The notes under the pieces were generated by a model. That model was not told where the DNA came from, did no database searches, and saw nothing but the letters and a program-made list of their open reading frames with translations. Of a stretch of 57,085 nucleotides of DNA, positions 1 to 6,584 are shown one piece after another; position 1 is the stretch's first letter; each line of letters opens with the position of its first letter. The position numbers and the translations under genes were made by a program. The stretch is from Alistipes sp. (lineage in GTDB: Bacteria > Bacteroidota > Bacteroidia > Bacteroidales > Rikenellaceae): NCBI GenBank assembly GCA_017560425.1, contig JAFZEX010000011.1:1-57085 (forward strand), read 5' to 3'.

Positions 1-74
1 GTACAGTCCCGGCTGAACAATCAAATATTATTTTTTCTCTTTTAGTTTCCGATAAAGCTGAACAGCTCGCAATA

Positions 75-106
75 CAAAGATACAAACTTTTCTATATAAA
101 ACAAAA
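75..106 (-). promoter_or_regulatory. Bacteroidota-type promoter for a gene left of the window
   Basis: On the minus strand a TATCTTTG -7 box (82 to 75) has a TTTTG -33 box (106 to 102) with a 19-base gap, the expected Bacteroidota geometry. It points out of the window, so the gene served starts beyond position 1. Bases 1-74 hold no reading frame I can support and would be its leader. Confidence 0.6.
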
Positions 107-143
107 ACCTGCCTAACAAAAAACTTGTTAGACAGGCTCTCTT
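103..143 (-). terminator. Intrinsic terminator after dusB
   Basis: A stem of about 11 bp (CCTGTCTAACA / TGTTAGGCAGG, one mismatch) with an A/T-rich loop is followed on the minus strand by TTTTTGTTTT. It sits just after the dusB stop codon. The plus strand also ends in T-rich sequence, so it could work both ways. Confidence 0.75.
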
Positions 144-144
144 T

Positions 145-1167
145 TTATATGTCGTGCGACAGCGGCGAGGGCACGGTGTTTGCCATGTCGAAGTCGCCCC
201 AGCGCTCAGCAATGTAGTCGAGGGTGGAGCGTATCTCCGCTTCGTCGAACGATGTCACGAGTTTTAACCTTGTCTGCTTAAAGTCGGGCAGACCCTTGAA
301 GTAGTTGGTAAGGTGGCGGCGCATCTCGAGGATGCCTACCCTATCGCCCTTAATCTCGAGCGACTTGGTTAGGTGTTCCTGCGCTATGGCAACACGCTCT
401 ACGACTGATGGTTGCGGAAGGAGCTCGCCCGTAGTGAGGTAGTGGCGACACTCACGAAATATCCAAGGACGACCATACGTAGCACGACCAATCATCACGC
501 CATCGACACCATACCTATCGAACATCTCCTTGCACTTTACGGCCGAGTCCACGTCGCCATTGCCGATGATGGGAATGGTTATGCGGGGGTCGTTCTTAAT
601 CTTGCCTATGAGCGTCCAATCGGCCTCGCCACGATACATCTGCGAGCGTGTGCGGCCATGTATGCTAAGGGCGGCGATGCCCACATCCTGAAGGCGAAGG
701 GCAATCTCCTCGATATTTTTCATCTCGTCGCTCCAGCCGAGGCGCGTCTTCACGGTGACGGGCTTGTTCACGGCACGCACAATCTGACGTGTCATCTCTA
801 CCATGAGGTCAGGGTCACGCATCATGCCCGAGCCAGCGCCACGTGCGGCAATCTTCTTCACGGGGCAGCCGAAGTTGATATCTATGATGTCGGGGTTAGC
901 GCTCTCGGCAATGCGTGCCGCCTCGACCATGGGCTCAATCATGTGGCCATAAATCTGTATGCCCACAGGGCGCTCGTAGTCGGCGATGTTGAGCTTGGCA
1001 CGTGACTTCCAGGCATCACGAATGAGGCCGTCGGAGGAGATAAACTCGGTGTAGACCACATCGGCACCAAACCTCTTGCACATATATCGAAACGAGGGGT
1101 CGGTGACATCCTCCATGGGTGCGAGGAATAGTGGCTTGTCGCCAAGTTCTATGTCTGCAATCTTCAT
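145..1167 (-). CDS. dusB: tRNA-dihydrouridine synthase (DusB-type)
   Basis: This cytoplasmic flavoenzyme reduces uridines in the tRNA D-loop to dihydrouridine, using FMN and NADPH. The 340-residue length fits the family. Visible motifs are the N-terminal APMEDVTDPSFR barrel strand, DINFGCPVKKI with the likely catalytic Cys101, KTRLGW, the IHGRTR segment, IIGNGDV and the GVMIGRA phosphate-binding strand near residue 230. The gene is a single transcription unit with a TATCTTTG box 16-23 bases before the ATG and a terminator after the stop. DusB is the usual call for Bacteroidota; DusA and DusC cannot be fully excluded without a tree. Confidence 0.95.
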   Translation of the reverse strand: MKIADIELGDKPLFLAPMEDVTDPSFRYMCKRFGADVVYTEFISSDGLIRDAWKSRAKLNIADYERPVGIQIYGHMIEPMVEAARIAESANPDIIDINFGCPVKKIAARGAGSGMMRDPDLMVEMTRQIVRAVNKPVTVKTRLGWSDEMKNIEEIALRLQDVGIAALSIHGRTRSQMYRGEADWTLIGKIKNDPRITIPIIGNGDVDSAVKCKEMFDRYGVDGVMIGRATYGRPWIFRECRHYLTTGELLPQPSVVERVAIAQEHLTKSLEIKGDRVGILEMRRHLTNYFKGLPDFKQTRLKLVTSFDEAEIRSTLDYIAERWGDFDMANTVPSPLSHDI

Positions 1168-1183
1168 ATCGTTGAATTTTTGG

Positions 1184-1191
1184 CAAAGATA
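1184..1191 (-). promoter_or_regulatory. -7 box of dusB promoter
   Basis: TATCTTTG on the minus strand about 20 bases before the dusB ATG. A -33 box at the expected distance is not convincing. Confidence 0.5.
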
Positions 1192-1335
1192 GCGAAATAA
1201 TTAGTAATTAGAAGTTGGTAATTAGGAATAATTTTTCGTTGCTACTGCCGATTGCTCATTGCTCACTACTAATTCATCATTTCGCCGTGCGCTCCATACA
1301 CCAGCGAGGGATTGCGCCGTGGGGCTCGGGCTTGG

Positions 1336-1510
1336 GTTTTTCAATTTTCTTTCTTTCAAAAACCCTATGTTTTGAAAAAAAGAAAATTCTTTATCCCTTA
1401 ACTAAGGGTTATTCTTAAAGTATTGTTGAGGTTTTCAAATTTTCATTCTTTCAAAAACCCTATGTTTTGAATTGAAAGAAAATTCTTTATCCCTTAACCA
1501 AGGGTTATTC
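1336..1510. repeat. Two direct copies of a TTTC..GAAA hairpin unit
   Basis: Two copies (about 1336-1415 and 1428-1510) share CTTTCAAAAACCCTATGTTT, a GAAAATTCTTTATCCCTTAA segment and the small palindrome CCCTTAACTAAGGG (second copy CCCTTAACCAAGGG). Each copy folds on itself because the T/C-rich left side (TTTTCTTTC) pairs with the right side (GAAAGAAAA). Confidence 0.75.
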
Positions 1511-1855
1511 TCAATGTATTGATTAGGGGTGTAGTAACAACCACTATTACACTTACTTACATTGTCACTAACATACTAATTATATAATTAGTAATATTTT
1601 TTTTGAGACGACAGAGACGAAAGAGACGGAAGAGACGACAACGAAGTCGGGTATCAACTTTTTAATGAGTAATGAGTAATTAGGAATTAGTAATATTTTT
1701 TTTCAGTATAGATAGTTGTCTCTATTACTCATTACTCACTACTCATTACTAATTACTCTCTCTCTGCTCTCTCTGTTGTCTTTGTTGTCCCTGTGGTCTC
1801 TGCTCTCTCTGTTGTCTCTCTACTCCTCATTACTCATTACTAATTACTAATTCCT

Positions 1856-2112
1856 CCCTCTCTCTGCCACGATACTACCCCAACCAATATCTAAAAACGT
1901 TCATAGTTGTGATGATTTTTATTTTTTCTTTTTTTTCAAAACATAGGGTTTTTGAAAGAAAGAAAAATTGAAAACACCCCCTCTCTCTGCCACGATACTA
2001 CCATAATTGATATCGAAAAACGTTCATAGTTGTGATGGTTTTTATTTTTTTCAAATTCAAAACATAGGGTTTTTGAAAGAAAGAAAAATTGAAAATCACC
2101 CCCTCTCTCTGC
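1856..2112. repeat. Tandem duplication of about 122 bp (2.1 copies)
   Basis: Units start at about 1856 and 1978, with a third partial start at about 2100. Each begins CCCTCTCTCTG, continues CCACGATACTACC and AAAAACGTTCATAGTTGTG, and ends with the CAAAACATAGGGTTTTTG hairpin plus AAAGAAAGAAAAATTG, which is the inverted form of the 1336-1510 hairpin. Copies differ by a few substitutions and small indels, so the duplication is not brand new. Confidence 0.8.
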
Positions 2113-2176
2113 GCCCTCGACCCTACAAAAAAAAATTGCCAACCGCAACATTTTTCGCAAATCCAAAAAAAGTTTG

Positions 2177-2184
2177 TATATTTG
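2177..2184 (+). promoter_or_regulatory. -7 box of argS promoter
   Basis: TATATTTG lies 28 bases before the argS ATG, just after the repeat block. The -33 region is only T-rich (TTTTTC at 2151). Confidence 0.5.
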
Positions 2185-2212
2185 CGCATTAGATATATAA
2201 ATATAGGTAACA

Positions 2213-3988
2213 ATGCTAAACATCGAAGAGTTTATTTCAAGCGTCGTGTGCCGTGCAACAGAGGAGTTGTGGGGCGTGAGCGACAACATTCAGATACAGA
2301 AGACCCGCAAGGAGTTCGAGGGCGACTACACCGTGGTGGTGTTCCCCCTATTGCGTGCATCGAAGCAGTCACCCGAGGCTACAGCAACAGCCCTCGGCGA
2401 GAAGATTGTGGCATCGACACCCGAGATTAAGTCGTTCAACGTAATCAAGGGCTTCCTTAACCTCGTTGTAGACTCGTCATTTTGGGCACAGCGCTTCGGC
2501 GAGATTGTTGCAACCGAGAACTTCGGCATGGCAGAGAAGTCTGGTCGCACAATAATGATTGAGTACTCGTCGCCAAACACCAACAAGCCACTCCACCTCG
2601 GACATATCCGCAACAACCTACTCGGCTACTCGGTGGCAACAATCCTCAAGGCTAATGGCCACAACGTCATCAAGGTGAACTTGGTGAACGACCGAGGCAT
2701 TCACATCTGTAAGTCGATGCTCGCATGGCAGCTATATGGCAATGGCGAAACCCCAGCATCGTCAGGCATGAAGGGCGACCACCTCGTAGGTAAGTACTAT
2801 GTAGAGTTCGACAAGCACTACAAACAGCAGGTCAAGGAGCTTGTGGCAGAGGGCATGAGCGAGGAGGAGGCAAAGAAGAAGGCACCAATCATGCTCCAGG
2901 CGCAGGAGATGTTGCGCAAGTGGGAGGCTAAGGACGAGGCGGTATACTCGCTATGGCAGACCATGAATGGCTGGGTATACGAGGGCTTCGACGTGACGTA
3001 CAAGGCTCTCGGCGTAGACTTCGACAAGGTATACTACGAGTCGCAGACATATCTTTTGGGCAAGAGCCTCGTGGAGGAGGGCTTGCAGAAGGGCGTATTC
3101 TTCCGCAAGGAGGACAACTCGGTATGGATTGACCTCGAGGCAGACGGCCTCGACCAAAAGCTACTATTGCGTGGCGACGGCACATCGGTATACATGACCC
3201 AGGACCTCGGCACAGCGCTCAGCCGCTTCGAGGAGAACAAGCTCGACGACATGATATATGTTGTGGGCAACGAGCAGAACTACCACTTCCAGGTGCTCAA
3301 GCTCGTGCTAAAGAAGCTCGGCTATGAGTGGAGCGACAACATCTTCCACCTATCATACGGCATGGTTGAGCTCCCCGAGGGCAAGATGAAGTCACGTGAG
3401 GGCACCGTTGTCGATGCCGACGACCTCATTGCCGACATGGTGGGCACAGCACGTGAGATGTCCGAGGAGTTGGGCAAGCTCGATGGCTCGTCAGAGGAGG
3501 AGGCAGCAGCCATCTGCGAGATGGTTGGTCTTGGCGCCTTGAAGTACTTTATCCTCAAGGTAGACCCTAAGAAGACCATGCTCTTCGACCCACGAGAGTC
3601 AATCGACTTCAACGGCAACACAGGTCCGTTCATCCAGTACACCCACGCACGTATCCGCTCAATCATGCGCAAGGCAGAGGAGGCGGGCATCGCTACAGAC
3701 AACTTCCTCGGCGCACCACTTCTCCAGGAGGAGGTAGAGCTTATCAAGGCTCTCTCGGAGTACCCAGCCGTAGTTCGCACTGCGGGTGAGCAGTTTGCGC
3801 CATCGGTGATTGCGGCATATGCCTACGACCTCGCTAAGCAGTTCAACGGCTACTACCACGACCACTCAATCCTCAAGGAGGAGGACTCTGCGGTGCGCTC
3901 ATTGCGCCTCAAGCTCGCCTCGGAGGTGGCTCGAGTAATCCGCTCGGCAATGTCCCTCTTGGGCATCAACGTTCCTGAGCGAATGTAA
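2213..3988 (+). CDS. argS: Arginyl-tRNA synthetase
   Basis: This class Ia aminoacyl-tRNA synthetase charges tRNA-Arg. The 591 residues match the usual length. An N-terminal additional domain (about 1-110) is followed by the catalytic core with the HIGH signature as LHLGHIRNN (about 127-135), a central tRNA-contact insert, the KMSKS-equivalent KMKSREGT (about 390-397) and an all-helical anticodon-binding domain at the C terminus with FIQYTHARI. The ATG start follows a TATATTTG box. It is monocistronic: an intrinsic terminator lies 11 bases after the stop. Confidence 0.97.
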   Translation: MLNIEEFISSVVCRATEELWGVSDNIQIQKTRKEFEGDYTVVVFPLLRASKQSPEATATALGEKIVASTPEIKSFNVIKGFLNLVVDSSFWAQRFGEIVATENFGMAEKSGRTIMIEYSSPNTNKPLHLGHIRNNLLGYSVATILKANGHNVIKVNLVNDRGIHICKSMLAWQLYGNGETPASSGMKGDHLVGKYYVEFDKHYKQQVKELVAEGMSEEEAKKKAPIMLQAQEMLRKWEAKDEAVYSLWQTMNGWVYEGFDVTYKALGVDFDKVYYESQTYLLGKSLVEEGLQKGVFFRKEDNSVWIDLEADGLDQKLLLRGDGTSVYMTQDLGTALSRFEENKLDDMIYVVGNEQNYHFQVLKLVLKKLGYEWSDNIFHLSYGMVELPEGKMKSREGTVVDADDLIADMVGTAREMSEELGKLDGSSEEEAAAICEMVGLGALKYFILKVDPKKTMLFDPRESIDFNGNTGPFIQYTHARIRSIMRKAEEAGIATDNFLGAPLLQEEVELIKALSEYPAVVRTAGEQFAPSVIAAYAYDLAKQFNGYYHDHSILKEEDSAVRSLRLKLASEVARVIRSAMSLLGINVPERM

Positions 3989-3998
3989 TAACAACAAC

Positions 3999-4035
3999 GG
4001 AGTGCTTCGCTTTACCCGAGGCACTCTTTTTTTTT
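3999..4035 (+). terminator. Terminator after argS
   Basis: The stem GAGTGCTTCG / CGAGGCACTC (one internal mismatch) is followed by nine Ts. Confidence 0.85.
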
Positions 4036-4087
4036 AATGCGTAGTGTGTAATTACTAATTTAAAAATAGTTCCCAATCCGTCGCACC

Positions 4088-5026
4088 ATGAAACACCTAT
4101 CATACATAGCTCTCGCCATGCTAACAATAGCGTGTGGCGCTCAGCCTACTCTCGACAACAGCAACGACAACGAGGAGGAGTCAGAATGTTCAATAACGTT
4201 CACACCCCCCATCGACGACCTTCGCAAGATAGAGAGCCGTGAGCAGTACGACCACTATGTGGCGCACTATTGGGACAACTTCCGCTTCGACATAGGCGAC
4301 GACGTTGAGCTATACTCCTCGGAGGAGATATACAGCGCCTTTGCCAAGTATGTGATGACCATACCAGCAGCCAAAGCCGACTCGCTACTACGCACACTCA
4401 TTCATCGTGCCGAGGCAAGCCGCCCCGTGCTCGACCTCTTCGCCGACATGGCAAGCGAGATACTCTACGACCCCAACTCGCCTGTGCGCAACGACGAGTA
4501 CTATATCCCCATCTTGGAGGAGCTCGCCAAGTCATCACTCTTGGACGAGTACGAGCGTCAGATACCCCAGCACACGCTCCACATCGTAAAGCAGAATAGG
4601 CTCGGCGCTGTGGCCAACAACTTCACCTTCACCCTCGCCAACGGCTCTCAGCACACGCTCCACACCCTCGATGCCGACTACACCATTCTACTCTTCAACA
4701 ACCCTGGTTGCGAGATGTGCAAGGAGGTGATAAGCGAGATAGAACATTCAAAACAGCTCAAGGAGCTAAGCGCAAACTATCGCATCGTAACCCTCGCCAT
4801 CTACCCCGACGAGGATATAGAGGCATGGCGTGACTACCTCCCCCATATGCCCAAGACATGGACATGTGGCTACGACAAGGAGCAAGCCCTCACCCACGAG
4901 CGCCTCTACGACCTTAAGGCGATACCCTCGCTCTACCTCCTCGACCGCCACAAGCACGTGCTCGTGAAGGACGGCATCAGCATCAGCGACATAGAGCGCA
5001 TAATCAGCCAAGGCATACAGCTATGA
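4088..5026 (+). CDS. DUF5106-type lipoprotein with thioredoxin-like C-terminal domain
   Basis: The protein is 312 residues. The signal peptide ends in TIAC, so Cys16 would be the lipidated residue and the protein sits in the envelope. The middle part (about 40-170) is helical and resembles the DUF5106 region found ahead of thioredoxin folds in Bacteroidota. The C-terminal part (about 175-312) looks thioredoxin-like, with a redox-type CEMC at Cys208/Cys211 after FNNPG and a cis-proline-type IPSLYLLD near 283. I infer a thiol-disulfide role in the periplasm; the substrate is unknown. Its stop overlaps the next start as ATGA, so the two genes are probably translationally coupled. Confidence 0.75.
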   Translation: MKHLSYIALAMLTIACGAQPTLDNSNDNEEESECSITFTPPIDDLRKIESREQYDHYVAHYWDNFRFDIGDDVELYSSEEIYSAFAKYVMTIPAAKADSLLRTLIHRAEASRPVLDLFADMASEILYDPNSPVRNDEYYIPILEELAKSSLLDEYERQIPQHTLHIVKQNRLGAVANNFTFTLANGSQHTLHTLDADYTILLFNNPGCEMCKEVISEIEHSKQLKELSANYRIVTLAIYPDEDIEAWRDYLPHMPKTWTCGYDKEQALTHERLYDLKAIPSLYLLDRHKHVLVKDGISISDIERIISQGIQL

Positions 5027-6006
5027 TAGACACCTTTGTAATGCTCGGCAACCGCCTCGAGCAGTTCGGCGAGCAGAGAGATATTATCCGCAACGCCACC
5101 GCCCAAAACCCATGGTTTAGCGAGGAGGAGATACTCCGCTCGGTAGATGCCATACGTCGCACCATGCTCCAGCGCCCCTTGCTCGAGGCATGGATTGAGC
5201 GCTACACACCCGTCGCAACACCTCAGCGTGTCGCCGTAATCATGGCGGGCAACATACCCCTCGTCGGCTTCTTCGACCTAATGTGCGTCCTCCTAAGCGG
5301 TCACGAGTGCCACTACAAACCATCGTCTAAGGATAGCGTGCTCATGCGCTACGTTGTCGCCACGCTACGCTCCCTCCGCCCCGACATCGCCATCTACGAC
5401 TACTCCGCCACGGAGCGCTACGACATGGTTATTGCCACGGGAGGTGACGATGCCAACCGCTACTTTAACGAGCACTTTGCCACCACACGCCGCCTGCTGC
5501 GTGGCAGCCGCCACTCCATCGCCGTTGTCGATGGCACCGAGAGTGGTGAGGAGCTTGCCGCCCTTGCCACCGACATCACCGCCTACTCGGGTCTTGGCTG
5601 TCGCTCGGTGTCGATGATTTTCTACCCCGACCACACAACGCCCATGCTCGCCTCGCACCCTGCCTCGTGCCCTAAGCTCTCTCAGAGCCTCCGCATGCGC
5701 AAGGCGCTCCTTAGGATGCAGTCTACGCCCTACAGCGACCACGACGGCTATATCGCCACCCACGGCACCGAGTTTCCCACCTCGCTTGGCGAGGTCACGC
5801 TACATGCCTACTCTACGCTTAGCGACGTAGAGCGCTGGCTTGCGACACACTCCGAGGATGTGCAATGTGTAGTCTCGCACCTCGACACCCTCACCCCCCA
5901 CCTTCCCTTCGGTCGCCTCGTCCCCTTCGGCAGTGCCCAATACCCCACCCTTAGCGACTACGCCGACGGCGTGGACACCATGGCGTTCCTCACGAGCGAG
6001 AGGTAA
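5023..6006 (+). CDS. Acyl-CoA reductase-like protein (LuxC family)
   Basis: This is a 327-residue protein of the aldehyde-dehydrogenase superfamily; LuxC-type enzymes reduce acyl thioesters to aldehydes with NAD(P)H. Visible signatures are the nucleotide-binding segment AGNIPLVGFFDLMCVLLSGH (about 75-94) and a likely catalytic cysteine, Cys193, in YSGLGCRSVSM. The family is common in Bacteroidota as a stand-alone gene of unproven substrate. It starts four bases inside the end of the DUF5106 gene. No terminator is obvious; after the stop the sequence goes straight into the repeat region 6007-6318. The CDS is notably C-rich at third positions. Confidence 0.8.
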   Translation: MIDTFVMLGNRLEQFGEQRDIIRNATAQNPWFSEEEILRSVDAIRRTMLQRPLLEAWIERYTPVATPQRVAVIMAGNIPLVGFFDLMCVLLSGHECHYKPSSKDSVLMRYVVATLRSLRPDIAIYDYSATERYDMVIATGGDDANRYFNEHFATTRRLLRGSRHSIAVVDGTESGEELAALATDITAYSGLGCRSVSMIFYPDHTTPMLASHPASCPKLSQSLRMRKALLRMQSTPYSDHDGYIATHGTEFPTSLGEVTLHAYSTLSDVERWLATHSEDVQCVVSHLDTLTPHLPFGRLVPFGSAQYPTLSDYADGVDTMAFLTSER

Positions 6007-6318
6007 AAGGTGAAAGGTGAAAGGTGAAAAGTAAGGTGTGCTTCGCACGGGATTAATGGGACGAATGGGATAGATGGGATAGATGGGAGAATAGGGAATT
6101 TAGGGATGAGTATCACTAATATCCTTAAGTTCACTAAACTCCTTAAGTTCACTAAACTCCTTAAATTCACTAAACTCCTTAAATTCACTATCTCTGCGCT
6201 ACCCATCACCCTCATCAAGCGAAGCGATACCCATCAAGCGAAGCGCTCCCATCTCTCCCATCAAGCGTTAGCGCCCCCATTTATTCCAGCCCCTGCCCAC
6301 CTAAATCAGCAAGAAATA
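6007..6318. repeat. Composite low-complexity fold-back region
   Basis: In order: AAAGGTGAAAGGTG tandem units; ATGGGATAGATGGGATAG; AATTTAGGGATGAG; an 18-bp tandem repeat (TTAAGTTCACTAAACTCC, 3.8 copies, 6123-6190); CATCAAGCGAAGCG twice plus CATCAAGCGTTAGCG with CCCATCTCTCCC. The left ATGGGA blocks can pair with the right TCCCAT blocks. Similar modules recur at 14715-14845 and 52090-52335. Apparent reading frames reading LKFTKL are artefacts of the 18-bp period. Confidence 0.75.
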
Positions 6319-6448
6319 GATTTGTTTCAGAAGGGGTTAGGCTTGGTCTATCGCAAAAGAAGAACCCCTCGGGATAGTACTTAGACGTACAGCCCGAGGG
6401 GTCTTACTTTTTGTGATGGGCCGAGAATGACCCCTTATCACGATAATC
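6319..6448 (+). repeat. Long-hairpin element, copy A
   Basis: A 130-base imperfect inverted repeat. Outer arms AGAAGGGGTTAGGCTTGG and its partner after the apex (CCGAGAATGACCCCTTATCA) pair with G-T wobbles. The apical stem is CCCCTCGGG...CCCGAGGGG, with conserved GGGATAGTAC and GTACAGCCC around the loop. The distal tail CCACCTAAATCAGC lies at 6299-6310. This is the plus-oriented form; it lies beside copy B, which is in the opposite orientation. Together they follow the M16 peptidase stop codon on the minus strand. Confidence 0.85.
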
Positions 6449-6458
6449 AGCGAGAGGG

Positions 6459-6584
6459 AATTTGTTGTCAGAGTGGTGTAGCAGTGACGATGACATGAAA
6501 AAGCCCCAGATGGGCTGTACTGTAGTACTGCTCATTTGGGGCTTTGATTGAAGCGTCGCTGATACGCCGCTATCACAACAAATT
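6459..6584 (-). repeat. Long-hairpin element, copy B (abuts M16 stop codon)
   Basis: A 126-base inverted repeat with ends AATTTGTTGT / ACAACAAATT. The last two bases overlap the M16 peptidase stop codon (6583-6585). The apical stem is CCCCA...TGGGG, and the conserved core is GGGCTGTAC...GTACTGCTCAT, the reverse orientation of copy A. In the gene sense the apical stem ends GGGGCTTTTTC, which looks like an intrinsic terminator. A degenerate tail AATCAGCGAGAGGG separates it from copy A. Confidence 0.85.

Larger units (their letters stand above)
1168..2212. repeat. 1-kb intergenic region of nested direct and inverted repeats
   Basis: This stretch between divergent dusB and argS has no supportable gene; the short reading frames in it are low-complexity. 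It is built from fold-back pieces. TAATTAGTAATTAG/ATGAGTAATGAG blocks (1195-1230, 1661-1695) face their complements (ATTACTCATTACTC, 1723-1757 and 1825-1852). GAGACGACAGAGACG (1602-1640) faces CTCTGTTGTCTTTGTTG (1756-1820). A hairpin with apex ACCCTATGTTTTG occurs twice in one orientation (about 1336-1510) and twice inverted (about 1930-1970 and 2055-2095). I see no transposase remnant. Confidence 0.8.

Noticed and set aside
1-74. GTACAGTCCCGG at the window edge as half of a ninth hairpin copy
   Set aside because: It resembles GTACAGCCC, but the following bases do not match any arm of the family and the other half is outside the window, so it cannot be judged.
412-1005. Plus-strand frame of 197 residues opposite dusB
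   Set aside because: Shadow of dusB on the opposite strand, without its own promoter or motifs; the same holds for other long antisense frames such as those over ppdK, pnp and the M16 gene.
1936-2289. Minus-strand frame of 117 residues over the tandem duplication
   Set aside because: Low-complexity sequence repeating FFLSKTLCFE from the hairpin copies, and it runs over the argS start and promoter.
6123-6190. 18-bp direct repeats as a CRISPR array
   Set aside because: The repeats are contiguous without spacers and no cas gene is present.
6106-6384. Reading frame with LKFTKL repeats
   Set aside because: It is a by-product of the 18-bp tandem repeat (18 is a multiple of three) and the adjoining hairpin; no start context, promoter or family match.
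6459-6584. Hairpin elements as integron attC sites (long imperfect inverted repeats next to stop codons)
   Set aside because: The end motifs have the wrong polarity: in the gene sense the CTAAC end is distal and the GTGATAAG end is next to the stop, opposite to RYYYAAC...GTTRRRY. There is no integrase, the flanking genes are housekeeping, and the genes are not a cassette array.
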